This document shows, piece after piece, positions 27,173 through 34,898 of a stretch of DNA of 36,824 nt (the first letter of the stretch is position 1; each line of letters starts with the position of its first letter). The DNA comes from an uncultured Verrucomicrobiota bacterium (GTDB lineage: Bacteria; Verrucomicrobiota; Verrucomicrobiia; Methylacidiphilales; UBA1321). A program made the position numbers and the translations under genes. Below the pieces are notes generated by a model, which had not been told where the DNA came from, ran no database searches, and saw only the letters and a list, made by a program, of their open reading frames with translations. The stretch is from contig CAIPBM010000178.1 of assembly GCA_903863295.1 (NCBI GenBank), positions 1-36,824 of the forward strand, in the 5' to 3' direction.

Positions 27173-28039
27173 TTAGAAATTAACCAGCCGCTTCGGTACG
27201 ATGATATAGTCGTTCGGTTTGACGATGGGGTCGATCGCAGATTGGCCGCTAAATACCGCCTTCACGTCTACGATTTGGGCGTCTTGGGCATTCACCACGT
27301 CTGCCGGAACCTCACCGGCTGCGGTGGGCGTCGCGGAGGGGGCAGCTCGATGAATGATTTTCACTTGTCGCTGTTCCGCAAAATCTCCAAACCCGCCGGC
27401 CCGGAGAATGATCTGGCTGACGGTCATCGGCTGATCCTTCGAGAGTTCCTGAGGGCCAACCTGCCGAACCTGCCCAACGACCCAGGCAACATCATGCTTC
27501 TTGGTCTTGTCCTTGTCCCGGTCGGCGATGATATCGAGGCCAACGATGACGGTGGCCCGTTTGTAATAGTCGACCTCCAGCAGTTTCTTGAGATCAATGG
27601 CCACTTGGTGGCAGGTCTCACCCTGAACCTTGACACGACCCACGTAAGGGAAATCGACTTCCCCAGTATCGGTCACGATCCTGGGAACCGATTGATCCTT
27701 GTCCTCAATGACCCGGAAGCTGATCCGGTCACCCGGCTGGATAGTAATCTTGTCATCAAGGGCCGCCATTGAGGTCAGCATCTCCGCTGTAGCCGGGATC
27801 GTGCTGCTGGAATCTGACGGAGTCGAACTGCCGCCTCCGGGATTATTATTGCCGCCGGGGTTTGTAATTCCGAAGTCGGGTGCAACTGGCGAACTATTGG
27901 TCGAAGGAACCGAGACTGAGGAGGCGTGAGAAGGTGGAGGCAAGGAAGGCGGACTCGGATTGACTGACATCTGCGCGCTGCACAAGACCACCGAGATCAG
28001 CCATCCCCCCAGTATGCCGAATAAAATGCTGGTCTTCAT
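27173..28039 (-). CDS. Wza-type polysaccharide export protein
   Basis: A periplasmic/outer-membrane export component. Start ATG 28039 (MKTSILFGILGGWLISVVLC) is preferred; a GTG two codons upstream (28045) directly follows the preceding gene and is possible. The N-terminus has a signal peptide with a cysteine near its end, in LSVVLCSAQ-like context, but no classical lipobox (LxGC). A Pro/Ser/Gly-rich linker (about 25-85) leads to the polysaccharide export domain starting at ITIQPGDRISFRVIEDKD. It then continues into an SLBB-type domain (VAWVVGQVRQVGPQ, LRAGGFGDFAEQRQVKI) and ends KPNDYIIVPKRLVNF, the usual finish of this family. It is shorter (about 288 residues) than E. coli Wza. It lies between the beta-barrel and the BY-kinase genes in one operon. 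Confidence 0.92.
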   Translation of the reverse strand: MKTSILFGILGGWLISVVLCSAQMSVNPSPPSLPPPSHASSVSVPSTNSSPVAPDFGITNPGGNNNPGGGSSTPSDSSSTIPATAEMLTSMAALDDKITIQPGDRISFRVIEDKDQSVPRIVTDTGEVDFPYVGRVKVQGETCHQVAIDLKKLLEVDYYKRATVIVGLDIIADRDKDKTKKHDVAWVVGQVRQVGPQELSKDQPMTVSQIILRAGGFGDFAEQRQVKIIHRAAPSATPTAAGEVPADVVNAQDAQIVDVKAVFSGQSAIDPIVKPNDYIIVPKRLVNF

Positions 28040-28045
28040 CCACAC

Positions 28046-29323
28046 TTAGAAGCGATAGAGATACTTCAGTGTCACGACATTCTGCGAATAGCTGTAGGCA
28101 CTTTGATTGGCGTCTTTCAGCACATAATCGTAGGAAAGACCGAGATTGGAACGATCCGTAATATTATAGGCCAGACTTAAACCCGTTCCGTAACGGTTGG
28201 CGTTTTGGCCATACGCCCCACTTGAATCAGCCAGATTTTCCCACCAGAGATTGGTTCCGACGGTGAAGTAGTTGGTTGCCTGCCAGTTGAAGCCGTAATT
28301 GGCATAAATACGTTGCGTGTAGTTGGAATTCACGCCCGGAATGAATTGGCGTCCCGCAGTGAATGTTTCGGAAAAAATATCATTGATCCGGTGGCTGACT
28401 CCGGCGCTGGCATAGACTCCGGCGAGGCTCGACTGCGTGCTGTTGCTGGAACCTCCGGTATTATAATTGGCAAAGTCACCACCTAACTGGGCATCAACCG
28501 CAAGATTTTCCGTCAACTGGGCTTTGACAAAAGGGCCCGCCTGGATGGAGGTGTTATTATTCAGAACGTTCTGGTTATAGCGCATGGATGAAAGAGCAAC
28601 GACCAGTCCGGCATCGATTGTCTTGCTGACCTCGAAGGTGATTTTTGGGGTCACCGTGTCGGTCTGGTAAGTCAGGTAGTTGTAAGAGCTACCATAGACC
28701 CATTGGTTCTGGTGATCATAGCCCAGAGAGACGATGATGTCATTCAAGTCCCAATCAACATTGAAACCCGCCGTGTTGTCGAAAACAGGGAACTGATTGA
28801 TGTTGCTAAGCTGGCCAACCAGGATGGGATTGGATGAGTAGGAAAACTGATCGTGAAGGTTGATCTTGAAATCACCGGTGTAAATATTGAATTGGGCAGC
28901 AGAATTTGGGGTGACGTAAACCGAGCTGAAAGACGAGTGTGTCGTGTACCATTGGTAGCCCACGCCCAGGTCCAAGGTTAGCGCATTCAAGTCAGTCGCC
29001 TGCCATAAGGCGTGCAACCCGAGTGCCGGGATGATGATGGCATCCCCTTGTCGGCCCGTATGCGCGATACTGATATTGTCATTATAGCTGGTGGAAACAC
29101 TGGCATCCGTTCGCAAAGTTACGGGGCCTACCTGTAAATTATAGGGCTGGTTGGTATCTGAACCCTTATTGGCCATCTCCGCACTCTCGCCGGCCAGTGA
29201 CTCGCGTTCGATGCCCTGAGCTGAGACCTTTTCCTGAACCCCTAGGATCAGAAGGAAAAGTACCAACGGAAGGGCACGGCTTACCCATTGAGCCGTTGTT
29301 GAAGAATATAGTTGAGAGCGCAT
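28046..29323 (-). CDS. Outer-membrane beta-barrel protein of the EPS operon
   Basis: A 425-residue exported protein when started at ATG 29323 (MRSQLYSSTTAQWV), which gives a normal signal peptide (hydrophobic core LPLVLFLLILG, cut near VSAQ). The open frame reaches back to a TTG at 29380, a less likely start. The mature part consists of alternating amphipathic beta strands with many aromatic residues (for example VGYQWYTTHS, LGYDHQNQWVYGSS) and ends LKYLYRF, the Phe-terminated strand recognised by the BAM complex. Such barrel proteins sit in EPS loci of the exosortase type and are thought to form, with the Wza-like protein, the outer-membrane exit. First in the leftward operon; a palindrome-rich control region precedes it. 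Barrel fold is inferred from pattern, not from a named family motif. Confidence 0.88.
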   Translation of the reverse strand: MRSQLYSSTTAQWVSRALPLVLFLLILGVQEKVSAQGIERESLAGESAEMANKGSDTNQPYNLQVGPVTLRTDASVSTSYNDNISIAHTGRQGDAIIIPALGLHALWQATDLNALTLDLGVGYQWYTTHSSFSSVYVTPNSAAQFNIYTGDFKINLHDQFSYSSNPILVGQLSNINQFPVFDNTAGFNVDWDLNDIIVSLGYDHQNQWVYGSSYNYLTYQTDTVTPKITFEVSKTIDAGLVVALSSMRYNQNVLNNNTSIQAGPFVKAQLTENLAVDAQLGGDFANYNTGGSSNSTQSSLAGVYASAGVSHRINDIFSETFTAGRQFIPGVNSNYTQRIYANYGFNWQATNYFTVGTNLWWENLADSSGAYGQNANRYGTGLSLAYNITDRSNLGLSYDYVLKDANQSAYSYSQNVVTLKYLYRF

Positions 29324-29773
29324 TAACCCAGTTTCCACGTGCGGAGCATGACTACTATTCGAGAGGTGGTCAATTGACAATTAGGTGACGAGAATTCGGT
29401 TTGTTACCATCGCCATCATCCGCTTTGAAGCTCGACTGATGAGGATAGCGCAGTTAGTTGATGGACAAACTATGTTTAATGCGAATGCTTTTGCAATGCC
29501 AAAGTGTGTTGGCATCAAGGCTTTGACCCAGCTAGAGAATGGATTTAATACGTGTAAAGCTTTTGAGCAAAATTACTTAAGTAATGCTTTCGCTTAATAA
29601 AATTCCTGTGGTGAATCAGGTAAGATTTGATTCACAGATCCGGTCTCATAAACCTGACTTACCGTTTCTCCCGGCATAGGTATTTTTAACTTCCAAAGAA
29701 AGCCATCCCGTGGCGATCCGAGGTTTCTTAATGGCCGTGGGAGTTAACCAAAAAATAACACTTAACAAAGGGA
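29324..29773. promoter_or_regulatory. Palindrome-rich gap upstream of the EPS operon
   Basis: This 450-base AT-rich gap separates the divergent beta-barrel gene and small membrane protein gene. It contains several dyads: GTCAATTGAC (29370-29379), ATGCCAA-N6-TTGGCAT (29496-29502 with 29509-29515), the perfect 14-base palindrome ATTACTTAAGTAAT (29572-29585) and GTGAATCA-N9-TGATTCAC (29611-29618 with 29628-29635). On the minus strand TTGGCATTGCAAAAGCA (29502-29486) has GG and GC exactly 10 bases apart, as in a sigma-54 promoter, although the -12 element is AAGC rather than TTGC. Short open frames here have no support. The density of dyads suggests binding sites for regulators of EPS production. 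Confidence 0.5.
29486..29502 (-). promoter_or_regulatory. Weak sigma-54-like promoter for the EPS operon
   Basis: The minus-strand TTGGCA-N..-AAGCA has the obligatory GG/GC dinucleotides with a 10-base spacing, but two of the -12 bases differ from the TTGC consensus. Predicted initiation near 29475 would leave a leader of about 150 bases before the beta-barrel gene. The -24 half overlaps one arm of a hairpin, so the match may be coincidental. Confidence 0.3.
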
Positions 29774-30397
29774 ATGGCCGGACTCAAAATCGATCCCATG
29801 GCGTTTAGGCTCCTGCAGTTCACCTTGATCTACACGCTACTGCTCCTGCCTTGGCCGTTGGCGAACGAAGCGGCCAGCACATACTTGATTGCCCTAGGCC
29901 ATGCTGTCTATGGCGGACCCAACGATCAGCGGGAACTCGACTTCGAAAAGATGGCAACATCCGATTATCCTTACGGGATTCGTATTGTCATCGTGAATCG
30001 ATCGCTCATGAAGCCGGACGGTTCCGGGCCCGTGCGCAATCTTGACCTGGACGCCCGGGGAATAGTGATCAAGCCTCTGGCTCTTTTGATCGCCCTGATC
30101 GCCGTTACGCCGCTTTCCTGGTTGCGACGGCTTAAGGCGCTTGGCTGGTGTCTGCTCTGGGAGCAATTCATCATCATTGCCGTCCTCGGCTTTAGCATTT
30201 GGAGTGAGGCGGCGGAAATCTCTCTCGTCCATCTCTCTCCCTTTTGGCTTCAGGTGGTTCATTCGCTCAGAGAAGTCATGGTGAGCCAATTGGGCTTGTC
30301 CGTTCCGATCTTGCTCTGGCTTCTGGTTGTTTTTAGGCGTGGCGATGAACGGATTTTTAAATCTTACCTGAACTTCTCACCTGCCAAACGAACCTAG
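29774..30397 (+). CDS. Small membrane protein beside the exosortase/EPS operon
   Basis: A 207-residue protein. TM helix 1 lies at about 11-28 (LLQFTLIYTLLLLPWPLANE). It is followed by a soluble stretch (about 30-95), presumably periplasmic, containing DYPYGIRIVIVNRSLMKPDG, and by three further TM segments (about 98-115, 126-145 and 175-190). A basic tail, FRRGDERIFKSYLNF, follows. The one-helix/soluble-loop/helix layout resembles small accessory membrane proteins encoded next to exosortase or archaeosortase genes, but I cannot name a family. GGGA lies directly before ATG 29774; ATG 29798 (MAFRLL) is an alternative. It diverges from the EPS operon and converges with the YdcF-like gene, leaving one base between stops. 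Confidence 0.7.
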   Translation: MAGLKIDPMAFRLLQFTLIYTLLLLPWPLANEAASTYLIALGHAVYGGPNDQRELDFEKMATSDYPYGIRIVIVNRSLMKPDGSGPVRNLDLDARGIVIKPLALLIALIAVTPLSWLRRLKALGWCLLWEQFIIIAVLGFSIWSEAAEISLVHLSPFWLQVVHSLREVMVSQLGLSVPILLWLLVVFRRGDERIFKSYLNFSPAKRT

Positions 30398-30398
30398 T

Positions 30399-30998
30399 TT
30401 ACAAGGGCCATACCCCGTACAAAGGCCAATAGGCGAGTAATTTAACATATTCAGTGCGGATATGCCCCCGGGTGTCCTGTCGATCCCATTCTGACCGGGC
30501 ATAGAACGAGTAAGAGGGACGGGAATAGAACTGAAGATCCGGGGCGACATGGCGAAAACAAGCCAAGGCTCTGCGGGAATGATACCACGAGGTGACGATG
30601 ATAACTCGACGGGCCCCCATTTCGCGTAACATCCGTGTCGAGTAGAGAGCGTTCTCCAGCGTGCTCGTTGAGGCGTTCTCGACTTGGATTGCCTCATGCG
30701 GGACTCCATTCTGCCGCAACAAACGCACGGTTAATTGGTCGTCGCCATACCCACTGACCAAGACGATGGGGGCCTCGCCTTCCTTGAAGAGCTTCGCGGC
30801 CCATTCCGGACGCCCCTGATCGGTGCCTCCGCCCAGCACCACGATCACATCGCCATGCACCGGGCCACTATCGACCGTCAGGATTTGCTGCGGAAATAAG
30901 ATCGCGATAACGATGAGGACGACGCCAAGTCCCACTAAAAATCCCAGCAATCGAAGAAAAATGGAGATAAGGCGACGCATGGGAGAATCGAAAATCAC
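30399..30998 (-). CDS. YdcF/ElyC-like (DUF218) membrane-anchored protein
   Basis: A 199-residue protein with an N-terminal TM anchor (about 13-35, FLRLLGFLVGLGVVLIVIAI) and a periplasmic DUF218 domain. Visible family elements are GDVIVVLGGGTDQGRPEWA, IVLVSGYGDD, an ENASTSTLENALYS segment with the conserved Glu/Ser/Thr/Asn pattern, and RVIIVTSWYHSRRALACFRH. Members (SanA, ElyC, YdcF) affect envelope polymer and undecaprenyl-carrier metabolism, which suits the place at the end of the EPS glycosyltransferase operon. GTG 30998 overlaps the upstream stop as GTGA, suggesting coupling; ATG 30980 is the alternative start. Enzymatic activity is not established for the family. The position is the last gene of the leftward block. 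Confidence 0.88.
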   Translation of the reverse strand: MIFDSPMRRLISIFLRLLGFLVGLGVVLIVIAILFPQQILTVDSGPVHGDVIVVLGGGTDQGRPEWAAKLFKEGEAPIVLVSGYGDDQLTVRLLRQNGVPHEAIQVENASTSTLENALYSTRMLREMGARRVIIVTSWYHSRRALACFRHVAPDLQFYSRPSYSFYARSEWDRQDTRGHIRTEYVKLLAYWPLYGVWPL

Positions 30999-32200
30999 GG
31001 CTCACGCAGGCATTCGGGCTTCGGGCCGGTACGCAGCAGATAGGCGTAGACGGCGCTCATCTCGCGGGCCATCCGGATCCAGGTGAATCGATCCTTAACC
31101 AGCGCCAAACCGTTTTCTCCCATCACCTGCCTGGCTTCATCCGACATCTCGAATAGTTCTCGCAAGACACCGGCGAATGGGTCGGGACTGGACGGCACGC
31201 GCAAGGCAGCTTGGGCGGAAAATCCCTCGGGCAGATTACAGGCGTCGGTCATGAGGACCGGTTTGGCATGGGCCCACGCTTCCAGCACAGTCATGGGCAG
31301 CCCTTCGCTGAGCGAAGGCAGAACGAAGGCGTCGCATTGGGCATAGAGTTCCGCCTTGGCTTGTCCGTACTTTGGCCCGAGAAAAATCAGTGAAGCCTTC
31401 TCAGAACTTACGCCGACGTTATCGCTCCACGGAATTCCAAGGTCACTGGCCTTCTGTTTCAGCTCGTTTTCGTGACCGCCTTGATCCCATCCGGCGATGG
31501 CCAACACCCAATCCTTGCCCCCAGTTTTTCGTGCCTGGTTCCACGCAGCGAGGAGATTCATCAAACCCTTCTTGGGATGCAAACGCCCAAGGTAGAGAAG
31601 CAAAAATCGCCCTTGGGAAAACTCGCCATGAGGGGGCTCAGAGTCCCGCCCTGACACCTTTTCTGGAAGATCAACCCCGTTGGGGATAATCGCAATCGGA
31701 TTGCTCAGCCCGTAGTCGCGCATCGCCTGGGCCTCCGCCAGACAAAGGGCGCGAAGGCAGGCCGCGCTTTTCAACAGGGCATTTTGGAACAGCCACGCGG
31801 CCACCCGTTTCTTTGCTCCTGAGTTACGAAGGGCCCATGGATCAAGCATGCCGTGAGGTGCCACCATCACGGGTTTGCGAGTTAGGTTGGACCAACGAAG
31901 CGCAGCCAAGGATGGATATTTCCAAAGCCCGACGGAGTAGAGCAGATCGGCATCCTCTTCCCTAAGTGCCTGCATCAAACCTGGTGCAAAACCAAAGGAT
32001 TTAGGACCACAGCCAGCAATGATTTCGGGCCTCAATGGTGCCCAGGAAGAAGCATCCTGATCCGTATACGCATCCCGCAAGCCGATGACCTTTACGGCGA
32101 TGCCTTCCTGCGTATGTAGCGCTTGTTGCAGCCTCCGTTCTGCCTCAAAAACACCGCCGCTGGCGCGCGAGACTGAGTCGATCAGGCACAACGTTTTCAT
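30995..32200 (-). CDS. Glycosyltransferase family 4
   Basis: A GT-B fold enzyme of 401 residues; ATG 32200 (MKTLCLIDSVSRASGG) is chosen because it opens the first Rossmann strand and overlaps the preceding stop as ATGA, while the longer frame adds a non-conserved tail. The N-terminal acceptor domain includes PVMVAPHGMLDPWAL. The C-terminal donor domain has IIPNGVDLPE, the LLYLGRLHPKKGLMNLL strand-helix and the retaining-GT motif PSLSEGLPMTVLEAWAHAKP, with the two Glu eight residues apart. APHGMLDPWAL is typical of WcaL/colanic-acid-like and other EPS GT4 enzymes. The sugar and acceptor are unknown. It is the third glycosyltransferase of four in the leftward block and is probably cytoplasmic at the membrane. 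Confidence 0.92.
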   Translation of the reverse strand: MKTLCLIDSVSRASGGVFEAERRLQQALHTQEGIAVKVIGLRDAYTDQDASSWAPLRPEIIAGCGPKSFGFAPGLMQALREEDADLLYSVGLWKYPSLAALRWSNLTRKPVMVAPHGMLDPWALRNSGAKKRVAAWLFQNALLKSAACLRALCLAEAQAMRDYGLSNPIAIIPNGVDLPEKVSGRDSEPPHGEFSQGRFLLLYLGRLHPKKGLMNLLAAWNQARKTGGKDWVLAIAGWDQGGHENELKQKASDLGIPWSDNVGVSSEKASLIFLGPKYGQAKAELYAQCDAFVLPSLSEGLPMTVLEAWAHAKPVLMTDACNLPEGFSAQAALRVPSSPDPFAGVLRELFEMSDEARQVMGENGLALVKDRFTWIRMAREMSAVYAYLLRTGPKPECLREP

Positions 32201-33405
32201 CGGCGCAGCAAAAGCTCCAGGAGGATTTGATCGAACCACGTTCCTGATGGCGGGGTCGTCGAAAGAGCGGTATCCACGGCCAGCGTCAAACCTTCCGCAA
32301 ATCTTTGTGGTGACCAATGATCGATGGCGGTTAATCCGGCTTTTCCCAAACCGTAGGCCAAATCGGCATTCGTGGTGAGGCGAAGCATCTTTTCCGCCAT
32401 GTCCTCAATTTGATAGGGGTCAAAAGTGAAACCGTTGACACCATCCTGCACCAAGTCCTGCGCACAACCGCAGCGATGAGAGACGAGCACCGGCAGGCCG
32501 CTGGCCATGGCCTCGTTGACTACCAGCCCCCACTGTTCTGTTGTACTGGCATGAATGAAGCCTGAGGCGAGGCCATAATAAACCGGCAACTCGCCGTACG
32601 ATTTGGCCCCCGGAAAATGAACGGAACCCTCCAAGGCCAGCCGTGTTCGAGTGGATTCCAAAACCTTTTTTTCTACGCCATCACCGAGGATGACAAGATC
32701 CCAAGGTACTGCTGTGGGTAAAAGTTTTTTACGGTAGTGAGCGTAAGCTTCGATCAGGCGTGGCAAATTCTTCTTCGCCACGAAGCGGGCGCAGGCGAGG
32801 AAATATTTTTCCGGTAAATCATGCTCCTTGCGCAGCGAGGCGGCTTGATCCCGAGCGTGTGTTGCTCCCAGTTTGAAATACTCGTTATCAACGACATCAT
32901 AGCCCATGGAAACGCGCTTGCGCTCCAAGCCCAATCCGGCCAGATAATCACGGTGGGGAACACCCCCCACCAAGGCACTGGAGCAGAGACGAACCAGGCG
33001 CGACTTGATCCACTCCTTCGCGCCCGTGCGAGGTTCATCCCAAGCCGTGCTTTCCGACATGAGCACGGCCGGCACCCGGTTTTTTTGGCACCAGGATAGA
33101 GCTCCAAGTGCCAGTGGCGTAGCGTAACCATTAAGACAGACGCAACCGGGCTTGAGTTGATCCAGGGTATGAGCGATTTTTTTTGCGATGGCCTGCGATG
33201 TTAATTTCTCCACGCCTTGCCGAGGAAACAAGGACACTCGTTCGAAGGACGAGCCCATTTGGGGGGGGAGTTCCATGACAGGGAACTCGTCTTTGTCGGT
33301 CAGTTCGATGACCTTGCAAGGGGCCTTCGACTTTCCCGCAAAGGCGTGCCATCGCGCATGATGATAAGGCACGAGGGTGGTGACAAGGCCGATCGTGCGA
33401 GTCAT
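32197..33405 (-). CDS. Glycosyltransferase family 4
   Basis: A 402-residue GT-B enzyme starting MTRTIGLVTTLVPYHHARWH. The donor-site motif is intact (STTEQWGLVVNEAMASGLPV, two Glu eight residues apart), and a sugar-nucleotide-binding strand FLACARFVAKKNLPRLIEAY precedes it. There is no TM helix. It is part of the leftward block: its stop overlaps the next GT4 gene start as ATGA (32197-32200), and it begins 22 bases after the Wzy-like gene. It would add one sugar to the lipid-linked repeat unit; donor and linkage cannot be told. Confidence 0.92.
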   Translation of the reverse strand: MTRTIGLVTTLVPYHHARWHAFAGKSKAPCKVIELTDKDEFPVMELPPQMGSSFERVSLFPRQGVEKLTSQAIAKKIAHTLDQLKPGCVCLNGYATPLALGALSWCQKNRVPAVLMSESTAWDEPRTGAKEWIKSRLVRLCSSALVGGVPHRDYLAGLGLERKRVSMGYDVVDNEYFKLGATHARDQAASLRKEHDLPEKYFLACARFVAKKNLPRLIEAYAHYRKKLLPTAVPWDLVILGDGVEKKVLESTRTRLALEGSVHFPGAKSYGELPVYYGLASGFIHASTTEQWGLVVNEAMASGLPVLVSHRCGCAQDLVQDGVNGFTFDPYQIEDMAEKMLRLTTNADLAYGLGKAGLTAIDHWSPQRFAEGLTLAVDTALSTTPPSGTWFDQILLELLLRR

Positions 33406-33427
33406 GTCAGGTAGAGTGGCCCGGGAT

Positions 33428-34885
33428 TCATTTGGCGGTTTGACGGGCAGAAGGGATGGGGCCTTTTATGGTAGAGGCGCTCGATTTGGGCTTCAGACCC
33501 TTCCGGGGTTGCATGAAAGCTTCCCACCCCTTTAACGACCATAGAAGGAGGTAGCCAAAGAGAAATGGATAGATCACCAGGAGGGTAATATCCCGGCCCA
33601 TATTAAACGTCAGGATCAGGCCGATCGCATAAAGAAAAAGTCTCCCCGTCTCTGCGGCCAGCAAGTCCTGACGCGCCAAAATGCAGGCCCAGAGGGCCAT
33701 GAGAAAAGCAGCGGCGACCGGCCCCAAAAGGCGACCGAAATTGACCACGCCCTGTCCAATCATTCCCGTTGAAACCGTCGCACCCACCCCCGTGGCATCA
33801 TCCGTGATACTGTCCACGCTTTGACCACGGGCGATGGCGTAATCGATTCCAATCATGGGCTTGCCGGGCCAAAGCGCCCGCGGGACCGGATTGACCAGTT
33901 CGGCAAAATACCGTGCACCCCAGTTGGGGCGGTAGGTATTGCTGGCAATGAAGGAATTGATAAAACCCAGCTCCTCAAACATGTTCAAACCGAGATGCTT
34001 CATCTGTTCCGCATCGTCCTTCTTCTTTCCGAATTCCTCTAAAAACGCTGCAGAAATGGTCGACTGCGTCCGGTTTTGGATGATGAATTTCATCCAGCTT
34101 TCGGTCATCAGGAATCCGACGAGAAGAATCGCTGCCTTGACCAGAAATCCGGTGCGAAGCCTCAAAAACACCCAGGCCAAAAAGGCGGGTAAGATCGTCG
34201 CGAGAATGACGTTGCGGGTCCGGTCAAAGATGTAGGTAGGCACCGTCAAAAGCCAGGCCACGGCCGCCGTGACCCATGTCCAGGGCCGGTAAGCAAGGGC
34301 CATAATCACGCCAAAGGCGGCAGCGAGTCCAATCTGGAAATATCCTGCGGCTGCCAACAGGGCATCGTAGCTTCCTCCCAATCGACCGCGCGCCCAAGGG
34401 TCAGCCTTCTCGCCCAGAAAGGGCAGGAAAAGGCCTTGAAAATTATAATCGACCCGGACGAGACCAATCCCCATGAGAACGATCCACGCCACGAGCAGGA
34501 TCCGGCAAATCAAATCAAACTGATTTTGCAGCTTGTCCGACTTCAAGCCGCCATAATAAACGAGCGAAAGGAGATTGCTCGGTTTCCCCAGATACTTGCG
34601 ATTCATGTGCCGGTGGCCCCAGGGCGTGAGGTAGTAGAATGCGCCGAGGAAAATCAAAACTTCCCACCAGGCGTTCCTTAGGGCGCTCGCCTCGATCTCC
34701 ATTTGGTACTCGGCGTAATCATTATAAAGAACATCGCCTACATACCAAAAGGCGACGGTTCCGAGGATCATCAACATGGGCACGCGCAGCGCGGACTCGC
34801 GCAGTTGCCAGGAGCGCACGGCGAAAAAAGCCAATGCCGCCAGCACGAGCCAGAACGGCAAGGGATAGAGTTGAAAGGCAAGCAT
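33428..34885 (-). CDS. Wzy-like oligosaccharide repeat-unit polymerase
   Basis: A 485-residue integral membrane protein with roughly 10-12 hydrophobic helices beginning MLAFQLYPLPFWLVLAALAF. Large polar loops include a long periplasmic one (about 270-370) with IGIDYAIARGQSVDSITDDA and TVSTGMIGQGVVNFG, a layout typical of Wzy polymerases, whose sequences are otherwise poorly conserved. The segment DRTRNVILATILPAFLAW resembles a membrane-edge arginine motif. Its place amid glycosyltransferase genes supports the assignment. It is the second polymerase/ligase-type protein of the window after the one at 21071-23371, raising the question of which polymerises the EPS. The C-terminal 35 residues are a soluble Lys/Pro-rich tail. 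Confidence 0.8.
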   Translation of the reverse strand: MLAFQLYPLPFWLVLAALAFFAVRSWQLRESALRVPMLMILGTVAFWYVGDVLYNDYAEYQMEIEASALRNAWWEVLIFLGAFYYLTPWGHRHMNRKYLGKPSNLLSLVYYGGLKSDKLQNQFDLICRILLVAWIVLMGIGLVRVDYNFQGLFLPFLGEKADPWARGRLGGSYDALLAAAGYFQIGLAAAFGVIMALAYRPWTWVTAAVAWLLTVPTYIFDRTRNVILATILPAFLAWVFLRLRTGFLVKAAILLVGFLMTESWMKFIIQNRTQSTISAAFLEEFGKKKDDAEQMKHLGLNMFEELGFINSFIASNTYRPNWGARYFAELVNPVPRALWPGKPMIGIDYAIARGQSVDSITDDATGVGATVSTGMIGQGVVNFGRLLGPVAAAFLMALWACILARQDLLAAETGRLFLYAIGLILTFNMGRDITLLVIYPFLFGYLLLWSLKGWEAFMQPRKGLKPKSSASTIKGPIPSARQTAK

Positions 34886-34898
34886 GAAGGATGTGGGG

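Noticed and set aside
29385-29597. Short plus-strand open frame of 70 codons in the EPS control region
   Set aside because: No ribosome binding site or recognisable motif and it runs through several palindromes.
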